A stretch of DNA of 64,000 bases from Mimachlamys varia (GCA_947623455.1 OX392534.1:11232001-11296000), one strand, 5' to 3'. Shown: positions 26,396 through 37,685, counted from the stretch's first letter. Program-made: numbers and translations. The notes: a model not told the origin generated them from the letters alone.

Positions 26396-27270
26396 TACGG
26401 AAGCCGGTTAGTGCCACATGAAGTAATTTTTTATGTCGTAATTACGACTTAGTTATCTCGTAATTACGACTTAGTTATCTCGTAATTACGACATAGTTAT
26501 CTCGTAATTACGACTTAGTTATCTCGTAATTACGACTTAGTTATCTCGTAATTACGACTTAGTATGTCGTAATTACGACTTAGTTATCTCGTAATTACGA
26601 CATAGCTATCTCGTAATTACGACTTAGTTTGTCGTAATTACGACTTAGTTATCTCGTAATTACGACATAGCTATCTCGTAATTACGACTTAGTTATCTCG
26701 TAATTACGACTTAGTTATCTCGTAATTACGACATAGCTATCTCGTAATTACGACTTAGTATGTCGTCATTACGATTAAGTTATACAGTGTACCCTCGACC
26801 TATTGCCTCCCGAATCTACCCCCACCCTCGCATACCGCCACCTAAAACTCTAGAACGGATTTCTGTCCTATATAATTCCCTCGTTTAGCTCGCCACCCTC
26901 GCATACCGCCATCCGCCACACCCTTTAAAATACAAACGTCCCGAATCGCTATATATTTCCCTCGACGATAACGCCATATTGTTCTGTTTTTTAGAGATCG
27001 AGGAACTCTTTAGTGTTCCATTTGGAATGGCATGCGGCAAAAACAGATCAATAACTATTTTCAGAAATAAATTTGTGCCAATGTAGATCTATATGACGAT
27101 AATATAATAAGCTTGTTTTTTAAGAAAAAGTTGGAAATGCAATCTATTATTCAATTTAATTCATGGTTATAATTTTCATAATTCGATACTATCGCCACCC
27201 TCGTTATAACGCCATAATTGCTGTGGACGAAAGGTGGCGGTATAACGAGGGTTCACTGTATCTCGTAGTT
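26396..27270 (+). mobile_element. Array-carrying inverted-repeat element, copy 2, interrupted
   Basis: The left terminus CGGAAGCCGGTTAGTGCCAC begins at about 26398 after TA, followed by about 16 palindromic units (26433-26782). The array is split by a 474-bp Tigger-like element. To its right, TCTCGTAG (from 27261) matches the start of another unit before the sequence diverges. No right terminus was found. Confidence 0.8.
26785..27258. mobile_element. Tigger/pogo-like MITE nested in the palindromic array
   Basis: The termini are inverted repeats: CAGTGTACCCTCGACCTATT at the left and CGAGGGTTCACTG at the right, each flanked by TA. CAGTG-type ends with a CCCTCG block and a TA target are typical of non-autonomous pogo/Tigger elements (family knowledge). 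Inside, CACCCTCGCATACCGCCA-like blocks recur at 26833, 26893 and 27190, echoing the terminal sequence. There is no transposase frame. Confidence 0.8.
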
Positions 27271-27323
27271 TGGTCTGGTATATAGGAACCCCATTGAAAA
27301 TAAGCCTTTAAGGCTTTATATTA

Positions 27324-27440
27324 CGGAAGCCGGTTAGATAACTAAGTCGTAATTACGAGATAACTAAGTCGTAATTACGACATACTAAGTCGTAATTACG
27401 ACATAAAAAAATTACTTCATGTGGCACTAACCGGCTTCCG
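27324..27440 (-). mobile_element. Complete 117-bp member of the array-carrying family
   Basis: Flanked by TA on both sides (27322-27323 and 27441-27442). Left end CGGAAGCCGGTTAG, right end CTAACCGGCTTCCG. Read on the minus strand it shows the long left terminus, ATGAAGTAA, three palindromic units, and a short right terminus. It defines the family's layout and shows that copies 1 and 2 are the same element with expanded arrays and lost right ends. Confidence 0.9.
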
Positions 27441-27442
27441 TA

Positions 27443-29115
27443 GAATTGTTATCTTAATATCGGAAAAAATATTATGTCTTTAGTATTTTTTCTGACCTTT
27501 TCTTTTGCCAAATGTTAAATGCTTGTACTTGTTTTGGGAGAGGGCGTTTATAATGTTAAAATAAGTCGTGCCTTATCATATTACTTTGTTTTGTGTCAAT
27601 AAATTATGCTTAAACCAAATGTTATACGTTGATTTTGTTGCATATCTCCCCTCCTTATAATATCACTGGACATAACATGTACAAAACACTGCCTTAATCA
27701 ACTGATGACCTAAAGTTGGTTCCTTGGTTTCACCATCCTTTTATATAAATGGAACTGAGAACCAACTTCAGGCTCCACCGACAGCTTATGACTTTTTGTG
27801 TCAAATGTCATATTTTGGTTGTTTCCAGGAGTGATATATCTAAAAGCTTGTTTATCGCTAGTTTGGGCTAATTTAACAGAAGTAACTTGATCAATTATTG
27901 GTATGTATCATAGCTAACAATTGACCCTGCTTTTGACAAGTAATTTGCCAAATTGTTTGTTAATTGAGGTAACTCATGCGAAGAATTGCATGTACAGGGG
28001 GATAATTAGCTTATGTAGCATATATTGTGCTCAAAACATCAAGGTCGTTGTTCGCGGAATAATTGAATAATTAAAATACCTGTATGTATGGATATTTGAG
28101 TTTACCTTCTATAGTCGCAATTTGCACGTAAAGGTCAAAACAGATTCAATTTGTACGCTTAAAAAAACATTATTCGGTCAAACAAATGTCCCTATTGGGT
28201 GCTTTATACACCTCTTTTTTCATATACTGTGTAACGTAAAATTGTTCCCTGAAGCATCTTGCCTCATGGGATAACAAGCAAATACCAGTACAGTACTTTA
28301 TTTCAAATTTTCAAATTTTCAAAATACTGTTGTTTTAAATTCAACGTAAGCCTACTTACCACGTAGATGACCCTTACAAGTCGAATTCCAACAAGGTTAT
28401 TTCGTGTTTTGCTTTAAATAATGAATAAATGAAACCATTCGGTGCAGTAAATTGTTTATTTTGAAAATTTCGTTTCACAATCCCCACTCCCCAAGATGAC
28501 AATTTATACATGCAATAGTCCAAGGACATATCATGTAAATGATAGTGAAATTGTGGGCGGATCAAAATACGAGTATTCATGATACATCATAAATATGGAT
28601 ATGTTTTGTAATATTGTGTAATATTTAAGTGTTGCCGGGCACTTGTCCTGAACATCAAAAGAAATATACTGCTTGCGGTTTAGTTTTTTCTTAACAAAGT
28701 TTAAGTAAAATTAAAGCACATAATTGTAGTATAAACGATGTGTTGATAACTAGCGAGTAGGCTCTTTTCTTACAAACTTCATCTTTACTGAAATTAGAAT
28801 AGATTTTATCGATGACAGTTAAATCTTTATACTTAAAGTACGTGATATTTCTTCACAATTATTTTGGACTCTGAAGAATATTAAGAGTATTGTTTACGCG
28901 ATAGCTGATTGTTTGAGAAAATTGTGTTTAAACGATGTCATTTTTGTGGGATTAATAAATCTAAAAAGACCATAATTACATCCATATGTTACAACCATTA
29001 AGTTGGCACAACCCATTATCAAATCTGGTAAATACTTTTCTTAAGTAGGGAAAGCGGAGTTTTAGCGCTACAATATTTTCAATATTTTGTTCGGAACTTA
29101 CATAGCGTCAGAAAA
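27443..29115. other. Unassigned AT-rich sequence
   Basis: No repeat family or exon recognised. Confidence 0.35.
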
Positions 29116-29310
29116 GGGTCGGGTGGTGCAGTGGATGCATGTAGCGCCCTTGCCTTTCACCAAGGCGGCTGGGGTTCGATTCCCTGGCCAGGTGCATGAA
29201 TGAGGTCACTTGCCAAATCAAGTAGGTTTCTCCAGGTACTCCCGTTTTCTTCCTTCAATACGATACACATCACTCGCTAACATCCGGGCCAATAATTGTG
29301 ATTTATATAA
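29116..29310 (+). mobile_element. tRNA-derived SINE, third type
   Basis: A box TGGTGCAGTGG (29123-29133) and B box GGTTCGATTCC (29172-29182) give a clear tRNA-like head. The body has AGGTTTCTCCAGGTACTCCC followed by TTTTCTTCC, which resembles the conserved central domain shared by many invertebrate SINEs. Confidence 0.85.
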
Positions 29311-30600
29311 GATGAATTACTTGTTTCATAATTGTTGTAAAATAGATAAAGTTAATATTTATATTATATTAGAACAGCTGGCCAGTTGATGAGTACGAAC
29401 TATCAGAGCTAGTTGATTACAAGCCTGCGGGTACCGAACAACCACTGAGCAGGTTACTATTGTACAGGGTTACGGCACAGATACATGCATCTAGCTTGTA
29501 TTATAACCACAGTATCATTACCATGGCCAGTTTATCGTGACTGCATCTCTTGGCAGTGTTTACATAAGGCAAGTGCAGCCAGTGATACGACGTACAGCCT
29601 CACTTATCTGAGAGCTACACTGTACCTTACTACCACCGGTATGGCCACTGGTCAGTTTGACTTGGTCTGGCCAATTGATGGTTATCAGTCTAGATCCCCT
29701 TCTCCTATGTTCTATACTATTGGCCGTCTTTACACCTTGCATGTTAGTATAACGGTTACATTGTACCTACCATTGGTACAGTTTACAAACAATCTGAAAA
29801 CCTGCTCATTGCTACCATGTTACTACCTTAGCTTAACAACAAGTGTTCGATAGCCGTTCCCCTGTGAGGACATGGTTACACGGACGAGTTTAACGTCCGT
29901 ATACTTGGTAAATAATGGAGTGGCAGTTATGACAGTCTAGGGGACCATCAACATTGTCGGATATTCCCGCTCATGAGGTTAGGAAAACCTGGCAGACATA
30001 TATTCCTAGCGTTAGTTCCATACGGATCCGTGACGGTGTCACATTGCTGGGTCGGGCAGCAGGGGGAGGCCAAGGCCAAGCGGCTACACACAATCGTATG
30101 TATTCATCTTCATTTCGTAAATGTGATTTTCTGTATTGCAAACCTTTAATATGATATTGCCAATACCAATAGCCTATGAATTGCTATATACGTGTGACAA
30201 AAGAGGTATACTATGTTGTGATATGTTACGAATCTTTAAGCAGTAATAGAAAAACGAAGCAATAATCACAAATCTCGATCAGCTCTCTTTATTCAGCAGT
30301 ACGATGCATAAGCGTTTTCAGTTTGTTCTGTACAGTGTGACCGTTAGTCTCTGTATTTACTTTGTAGTAAGGCCAGTTTTTTAGTAAAAAGAAACTCGAA
30401 TTTTACAAAAAAAAAAGTAAATTAAATGAATAAAATACAAAAGAAAACTAACTTTGTTATAGATTAATTAACAAGAACAAACATGAGCAAAGAGCTCACA
30501 CAAATACATATCCCTACACCCGAATAAGGAAGTAAGTTATGTACTTATTTGCAATTGCTTCTTTAGATCTTTAAATTTAATCAGATGTAGAACTTAAGAA
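29311..30600. other. Unassigned sequence
   Basis: Open frames at 29485-29853 and 29954-30154 are somewhat less AT-rich than their surroundings but have no recognisable domain and no clear splice framing. Confidence 0.35.
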
Positions 30601-30604
30601 CTTA

Positions 30605-30935
30605 AGTTTCAGGCTTTGGTGTGACGATAACCATTAAAGACCCATGATATATCTTATACGCGAGGTGTTTTACTCTCAAAATAGTCAACATGACCTTTGA
30701 CATTTAAGCTGTCCAATGGCCACCAATATCAAATCAGGTGTAAACCTTGATCGTTTGATGCTTTGGTAATATTACGAACCAATTCTACATAGTGGGTTAC
30801 ATAGACATGTTGTACACCAGCTTTTCATTCCAAAAGTGATGACCTTCGAACTTTAAACCTTTACTAATGTCAACCAAACTCCAATCATATGTAGATATTG
30901 CCAGTGTGGCACTTTGGTGTAAAAATGAACGACAT
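30605..30935 (+). repeat. Diverged tandem repeat, about 148-bp period
   Basis: CTTTGGTGTGACGATAACC-type landmarks recur near 30616, 30763 and 30912, and GACCTTTGACATTTAA and GACCTTCGAACTTTAA lie between them at a similar spacing. About two to three diverged units. Confidence 0.5.
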
Positions 30936-31504
30936 CTCATGTTATTCTCCTGTTGAGGATTGTCATCACCTCTATCTTTGTTGAACTATATACGTACAAA
31001 TGTAGCAAAGACTTTTTACTAGATTCTAATTACTTATCTACTGGGTATCTACCATCACATGATATGGTTATATGGAAATATACCAGTACGAAATTGTTCT
31101 ACTTTGCATGTGATGGTCTTCCAGTATCTTAACCAATTTAGTTTCTGTTACAAAAAATGAAAGGAATAGTAATAATAATAATTAAGACATGCAATTATCA
31201 ATTTATATTCATATATGTACATTTTATTTTTGTTTTATCATTTTCTTTATTTAAGTAAGATGTGAATAATATTTAAGGGTGGCAGAGATACTGCTGGTCA
31301 ATTTTTCAGTCCCCGAGGTTTACTGGAGCCTTCGTATCCACAGTTATCTCATTTGAGTAGTGGCATAGTACATATTAATATACACATTTTCGTAGTACCC
31401 GATTTGAAATTAAAAAAAAATAGTTTAATTTTACTTTTAAATTCATAAATTAAAGGGGTTTACGCATCTAGCCCTGCTGCTTCTGTATTAGTTTAGAAAT
31501 TTTG
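30936..31504. other. Unassigned AT-rich sequence
   Basis: No feature recognised. Confidence 0.3.
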
Positions 31505-31690
31505 GATTTTCACCTTTTGGCACCTAGCATTACTGAAGAGTCCTAGGAGGACAAAACAGCTGTATGATGCAGTTTAATTCATTTTTTCAGCATACTGTAT
31601 CTTTTACTAATTCTCAAAGATGAGCACATGCATGTGTTACGTCATATTCTACTATAAGGCGATCTAAAGACGCTCATGTGTTTTGCCTGT
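31505..31690 (+). mobile_element. Dispersed repeat family A copy with near-intact hammerhead
   Basis: Contains CACCTTTTGGCACCTAGCAT, then a hammerhead-like motif at 31527-31570: stem I strand GCATTA, core CTGAAGA, middle stem GTCC/GGAC with loop TAGGA, palindromic ACAGCTGT, cleavage base A, and TGATGC closing a six-pair stem I. The invariant GAAA is AAAA here, so it is predicted inactive. It continues with the family tail through ATGTGTTACGTCAT. Confidence 0.75.
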
Positions 31691-33639
31691 TACTTTGTAT
31701 CTAAGATGTAAAAAATGCCACGTTCTGAAATGAAATGAAATCGGGGTCTGACAAAGGGGTTTCTGGGATATGTTTTACACAATGGTATCACGTGCAGACA
31801 TTGCGTAGTTATGGATTTGACTTATATAGGCTTAGCCTGTTGTCTGATTCTTTTAGCAATTCTGTATTTACATGCCTAACTATTTGTATGTATTATATAT
31901 GTTTTGTTAATAAAATACTTTTGAAATTAATTTGTACTTATTTCGCTGCTACCAGATGCCCTTTTTCACCTTGTAACGAAACCATCCAAGTTGAGGCTTT
32001 TGTTATCATTATTATTAGTTTGAAGTTTCTATATTTGTATGTGTTTATTAAAATGAAGGGGTTATATATTGTTCATCACTTGTTTCCTCGACTGTTATAC
32101 GTAAATCATTGTTACTATTTTGAGAATACGATTTTCTGAATATTTCAAACAAACCACATTTATGCTGGCTAATTGTTATTTTGTATAGAAATATTTCTTT
32201 TTAACAAGACGTCAAAGTTCATTTTAACACGCAAATAGCGGAAGTATGGCACTGAGCATGTAATACGAATGTCAAGTGCGAGTGAGTTGTATATGAAGAC
32301 TATGACCTTGTAAACACCGCTAATATTATTGGTTTAGCGATTGATTATGTAACAAGGATTCATTTGCACAATTTAATTAACTTTAATTAGCTCAACAATT
32401 TAATTAAGGGTAATTAACTCAGCAATTTAATTAACTCTCGCCTGCGGCGTTCGGTTTGTATAGTTTGCCGCCTATTTTCTGACTTCGTTATATTAAGAAA
32501 TTCTACCAAATACGTGAACAACATTTTTCGTGTCTCAACTATGCAGCCTGTATAATACCATACATTTCATTATCCGACCAAGTTAGGACCTAGTTCACGT
32601 TTCATTACCCTTATTTTTATAGCTTTGCGACAAAATGATGCTACATTCAAAACATCGCTTCATCTACTATTTAACAGTTGACATACATAATGCTGTATGC
32701 ATCTTATATAAGTCGATTGGTTGTGAATAAAACTTATTACAGTTATCATAAAAATATTCTAGAATTAATTAAACCATATTTAGGTATACATATTTGAACA
32801 TAAGTGTGGGTCAAATGATTATACTCATACAAGACTTGATCCTTACAATGTTTGCATAGTACAATTACTTGAAATTGGTACATTTGATAAGGATGAAATT
32901 CAAACTGTCTCTTAGATATGAAGTTGTTTACCTCTCGATCTATCCCATTCGTGTATTTAGGCAAAGAAGTACACAGAACACTTATATCATTAAAAATTCA
33001 AAAAAGTGAAAGAATATTTCTACCACAATAGGTGGGTGTTATTCAACTCTCAGGGTATCACATAATCTGTTGAATGACATTTCTGTTTTTACCATACGTG
33101 AAATAGACTCTAAACGTTTTTGATTGGCTGGCATGGTGAATTTTGACCGTAACGACGTCACTAGCTTATTGTTGACGACGTCTTCACTTGGCGGGAAAAT
33201 ACGATCCGATATGTTTACGCCAAAATGATAATGGATGGCCTATGGAGACAAATAAGATTGTATTCGATGTTTAAAAATGGCAAAGAAACACAAGTGATGA
33301 AGGTAGACACCTGCATGACTCGTGTCCCATCTCACCTTCCTACATATACACATCCTTTCTGCAGTATATCATACAATTACATTAACTGGACTTTGAAGTA
33401 GAGGGATAAGCTGCAGACATGTACTAACTTGTGATGGTAGTTGACGTAAGGCGTCAAATAACACGTTGCTAGTTAAAGCAGGGGGTTCAATATCGACATG
33501 AAAAATCGAAAGTAAGTTGATAGTGAGGAAGGAAGTTCAACGGAATACAAATCTGGAGTTGGTAAGTGAAATGTGGAGATAAACAGCGGACATGTAAAAC
33601 GTGTGGTAAAATGGTGGCACGAAAATCCATATGTGATGT
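31691..33639. other. Unassigned sequence with a short AT-rich direct repeat
   Basis: A stretch at about 32365-32435 repeats CAATTTAATTAA three times at 30-34 bp spacing. Open frames (31735-32139 is the longest) have no recognisable domain. Confidence 0.4.
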
Positions 33640-33720
33640 ACAGTTGTGTAAAGGATTAGAGTTGTTGTGTAAAGCATTACAGTTGTGTAAAGCATTACAG
33701 TTGTGTAAAGGAGTACAGGT
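33640..33720 (+). repeat. 18-bp minisatellite, four units
   Basis: Units of ACAGTTGTGTAAAGCATT with small changes. Because 18 is a multiple of three, this produces repetitive minus-strand frames (for example LYTTVM) that are not genes. Confidence 0.8.
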
Positions 33721-34328
33721 ACCAATGCCTCGGTGTCTTTGGTGACATAAAGACACAACTGTTTACGACATCCTGACGAAACCTGAACAGTTTTGCTGGG
33801 TTTGTTGATCATTGGGGATATTTTAAATCAAATTGAAGTAGAAAGTTACATCCACATGACTGTAAACAGAGTTATAAGAACTCCCTTGCTAGTGTAACAG
33901 CCTAATCTGAAGGATCTATATAGCTGTGACCGATATCCTTCCAAGATGCTCACTCTTTGGAGACAAATTAAGATTTCCAGTTATTCTCATTATCAGAAGA
34001 ACGCACCCTCTCAAACGTTATTTTGTTATATTGTTCAAGTTCCCTTTGGGATGTACAGCCTCACCCTATACAGAGAGGGAAGGGGAGAATTATATAGACA
34101 TTACCTCGTATTCGATCCGTTTGACTATATATCTTATCTTGTCAAAAAATAAAAATAAAATGAAAGGGTAAATGGAGTCCAGCCAACATGGCCTTGTATG
34201 GGCATACTACACGTAAATGGTATGATAAGAACTTGGGTCTCCATGAACAGCTAACATATATAAGGATAAAGCGATTTTTACAGTAGTTGTGACATGTGTA
34301 TGTATGACTTTATCTGACTGTGTTACAG

Positions 34329-34448
34329 TGCCGGTCCCGGAGGAACAGTTCTATGAGTTTGACTAGCCCGTCATCAGAAAGCGAGGGCGAACCGTCACCA
34401 TTAATGCCAAGAAGAGGACGCCGTCTTGCCATCGTTGATACATCTAAG
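34329..34448 (+). CDS. Candidate coding exon 2 of the unrecognised Ser-rich protein
   Basis: Preceded by an acceptor (TGTGTTACAG, AG at 34327-34328) and followed by a donor (AAG|GTTAGT, GT at 34449). The 120 bp are exactly 40 codons in phase 0, matching exon 1. The peptide starts CRSRRNSSMSLTSP and includes an acidic patch SESEGEPSP and a basic patch MPRRGRRLAIVDTSK. RRNS fits a basophilic-kinase (PKA-like) consensus. Low complexity and charge patterning suggest a disordered regulatory region. Function is unknown; chance is possible but unlikely given both splice sites and the phase. Confidence 0.65.
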
Positions 34449-34624
34449 GTTAGTAGGCTTACATCTGTTGTAAACAAACATTCTGTCTTTGTTACCATAT
34501 TTCCCAGATTTGTTATTCAATGTACCACATTGCATTGTTTCCTATGTGGCAATAGCAGATTTTACAATGTTTTACTCATGGCTCTGGTTGGTTTTATGTC
34601 AATAGTCTGTACTCCTAATGCGTT

Positions 34625-35225
34625 GACAACTAATATACTGAAACATGTTTAAAGCATTAAGGCCTTCAATGAGATCACTTACTATAGACCAATGCATTGG
34701 CAGCTAGTATACTGAACAATAACTTTAAAGAATGTAGGCTTTCAAGGAGATCGGTTAATATAGACTAATGCGATGACAGCTAGTATACTGCACAATAAGT
34801 TTAAAGAATGTAGGATTTCAAGGAGATCAGTTAATATAGACTAATGCGATGACAGCTAGTATACTGAAACATGTTTAAAGCATGCAGGCCTTCAATGGGA
34901 TAAGTTCATATAGACTACTGCAGTAACAGCTAGTATACTGAAACATGTTTAAAGCATGCACGCTTTCAATGAGATCGGTTAATATTGACTAATACGTTGG
35001 AAGCTGGTGTACTGAAACACTATGTTTAAAGCATGCATGTCTCCAATTAGATCAGTTACTATAAACTAGTGCGTGGACAGCTTGTATACTGAAACTATAA
35101 GTTTAAAGAATGTAGGATTTCAAGAAGATCAGTTAATATAGACCAATGCGTTGACAGCTTGTATTATGAAACTATAAGTTTAAAGCATGTAGTCTTCCAA
35201 TGAAATCAGTTCATATAGAATATTT
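34625..35225 (+). repeat. Minisatellite, 75-76 bp period
   Basis: AGCTAGTAT recurs at 34703, 34778 and 34854. The unit includes TATACTGAAACATGTTTAAA, GCATGTAGGCTTTCAA, GGAGATCAGTTAATATAGAC and TAATGCGATGACAG. About eight units, starting some 180 bp into intron 2. Confidence 0.9.
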
Positions 35226-36476
35226 CGACAATGAATTATATAAGTTTTATATTTTATATGAAAGATTTGTTTTACTGTTGCTGTATTTAAATGGTGAAAA
35301 TAAAGTATGTGTTGTCATGCTGATTATTCGATCGGATTTTGGATTCTACCTACATTGTATTTGAGGTTTTGTATTTGGTGATATGTCTTTTTAAAGTATT
35401 GCTGGTATCCCTCTGGGCCCGTTTATAACCAACCTTCCTTAATAAAATAGGATTGCTGCTGCTTTACCTCGCACAAGTACTCAAATATAACACTGTTCCT
35501 ACTGTGTGGTGCAAGATACACTTACTTTTATCACACGACCAATATTGTGAAATCTAAAACAATACACATTCATACTGTTGTATACTAGTAATACTAGTAT
35601 TTGGAGAAAAAGCTACGGAAACAAGTAATGAATATCATAAATAGCAGCATGCATGTAAAGTTAGTTGATAAATAGCAAGCAAATACCACGGTGTGATTTA
35701 TGAGCATTGTGGGCATGTACAGAGCAATTGTCTTCTTAGATAGACCAACATGTATCTACAATACCTGCTCGGTTAACGGAAGTTCTCGTGGCTCTTTATG
35801 CTGTGTTTAAGATACCACGTCAATGGCAGACGGTGAAAAACAGAAGGATTTGTTTTACTCGACAAATACCGAATCTAATCAATAGCATGGGTTAAATACA
35901 GATTTGTAGACCCAGTATATTCACCACTGGGATTTGTCCCATTTTTGTACAGATTTCCTTGTATTCTTTAATTGCCTTGGGAGTAAGTAAAGAAGTATAA
36001 TGTTATTCGGGCTTACGAAAGATATATATGTAATTACAATACATGAATAGCAAGTAGAGAGTTCCCGCCCGGACGCATTATCTATATAGGGGTAACTGAC
36101 AAGTAATATGCCGATGTATCTCACGTTTTACAATCAAGTTGGATTGACCCGAGACTTTTATACATGTACAAATTGCTTTAATATAAGCCCCTCATTCATT
36201 GCAATACAGCATATCGACATGCTTGTTTGTAATTGTTTTGATAATGTAGAATATTTAAGTCCAATACAATTTTCTGGAAGGGCGGAACGCATCCGGACAG
36301 GTTTTCCACACAGGAAACACTTTTATAACGCTCGGTTACCACTTTGGTTGTTATTGGATTATTACGTAATTAAATTGATTTGCGCGTCTGCTTCTGGTTT
36401 TAAAACACAGGTTTTGAGTAGTTTAGGAGAGTATTTGTAAAAAAAGGTCTTGCTCCATATATAACACATCGTACAT
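35226..36476. other. Unassigned sequence
   Basis: Nothing assigned. GGGCCCGTTTATAACCAACC near 35417 resembles the end of an inverted-repeat element, but no partner end was found. Confidence 0.35.
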
Positions 36477-36722
36477 CAGGGCTCGTATTCATGAAACCGT
36501 TCTCATGCTCAAGGATGGATTCTGTGTTCAAGCCTTATTTCTTGTTACGGCTATAAATTATTCAAACAATCTAAACGTTGAAGAGGCATAAAGTCGAAAG
36601 CTGTTTTCAACATTTACAATGACCTTTTGACTCTTAAACATGATTCAGGTAAGTTTTAAGGAAGCTGCTGAACACAGAACCCATGCTTGAGCATGAGAAC
36701 AGTTTCATGAATACGGGCCCTG
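36477..36722. mobile_element. MITE with about 50-bp imperfect terminal inverted repeats
   Basis: Left end CAGGGCTCGTATTCATGAAA, right end TTTCATGAATACGGGCCCTG. The inverted match continues inward through TTCTCATGCTCAAG and TCTGTGTTCA. It is 246 bp long with no coding capacity. No clean target duplication is seen, so the superfamily is not assigned. Confidence 0.85.
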
Positions 36723-37014
36723 GTCGTATCGTCGTGGTACATGTATATGCCCTTTTCGATCATGCTTGTTTCTAACATTTTCGTTAATGCCTTTGTTAGT
36801 ATCACAGATATGTACATGTAAGTCATCAGATGACATGACCTCTGTTGCAGTTCTAAATAGTTAAAAGGTAAAGATAAATATTTATGTAGTTTGACCTTCC
36901 GTTGTGATGATTGCAGTACAAAGCTCTTTTATTGATTTTGGCCGAAATATTTATGGGTCCAGATATTGGTTAATGGTTAATGATATACATTCCAATAATT
37001 GCATGTTATGTTTG

Positions 37015-37145
37015 AGTAGGGGGCAGTGAGAGCGAGCAGAGGAGGGGTAGTTGATGTACCTGTCAAGGGGAGAAGGCAAGATTGTCGAGGAGGGGTAGTT
37101 AGACTAGTAAAGAAGGGGAAGTCGAGGAGGGGTAGCCGAAATTGT
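37015..37145 (+). repeat. Purine-rich tract with GAGGAGGGGTAG repeats
   Basis: GAGGAGGGGTAG appears near 37040, 37088 and 37124 in a G/A-rich strand. The open frame across it owes its length to this composition. Confidence 0.6.
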
Positions 37146-37164
37146 CTAGAAAGGATAATCAAGG

Positions 37165-37330
37165 AGGAGGGGCTTAAAGGAAGTAAAACCGCCCCTTACA
37201 TCACTGAAGAGTCCTAGAAGGACGAAACAGCTGTATGATGCAGTTTAATTCATTTTTTCGGAACACTGTATCTATTACTAGATTTAAAAGGTGCAGCGTT
37301 TGTTTGTGTTACGTTATTTGTATAGACCAT
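37165..37330 (+). mobile_element. Dispersed repeat family A copy
   Basis: Carries the family A tail (CAGTTTAATTCATTTTTTCG, AACACTGTATCTATTACTAG, ATTTAAAAGGTGCAGC, TGTGTTACGT) directly after an intact hammerhead motif. Its upstream boundary is unclear. Confidence 0.75.
37198..37241 (+). ncRNA. Hammerhead ribozyme motif, all core bases intact
   Basis: Read 5' to 3': stem I strand ACATCA (37198-37203), core CTGAAGA (37204-37210, fitting CUGANGA), stem II GTCC/GGAC with loop TAGAA (37211-37223), GAAA (37224-37227), the self-complementary octamer ACAGCTGT (37227-37234), cleavage base A (37235), then TGATGC (37236-37241), which pairs with the first strand over five bases. Hammerheads with very short or self-complementary stem III occur in Penelope-like elements and retrozymes of animals and are thought to work as dimers. 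Cleavage after GUA is allowed by the NUH rule but slower than GUC. Activity is inferred, not shown. Confidence 0.7.
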
Positions 37331-37685
37331 ATGGTGCAAACTATATCGACAGGTTAAGATGTTTCTATTGGATGCGAGATATAAGTCCGTTCGTTAATTT
37401 TCTTTATATTTCTTGATAACGGATATTTCTTGATTCGATCAACTTTATGTTGAATTGTAGTCTTTTGTTGCTGAGTTGTTCATTGCCTTGATTTTATATT
37501 ACTTTACTAGACATCCATTTTTTGCTAACAATTACTTCCATCAAGTTTTCGTGTTCTACACCCCCAGACGTTTTTTTTATTGTTACAGATTAGCAAATTA
37601 CTGTACATTGCAGCTCGGAGCGGATATCACATGTTTATTTTGATGATGTCAGTACCAATACATCAGTAGGAGACACGATAGTCTG
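37331..37685. other. Unassigned sequence
   Basis: Nothing recognised between the family A copy and the SINE-related segment. Confidence 0.3.

Larger units (their letters stand above)
4397..34328 (+). other. Putative intron 1, about 29.9 kb, repeat-rich
   Basis: The interval between the exon 1 donor (GTAAGT at 4397) and the exon 2 acceptor (TGTGTTACAG ending at 34328). It contains no coding sequence I can support. Transposable elements and tandem arrays inside it are listed separately. An unrecognised small exon could still be hidden here. Confidence 0.5.

Noticed and set aside
31735..32139. 134-codon + strand frame rich in Phe/Ile/Tyr
   Set aside because: Composition is what AT-rich DNA gives in any frame; no domain or conserved motif and it begins just after a repeat copy.
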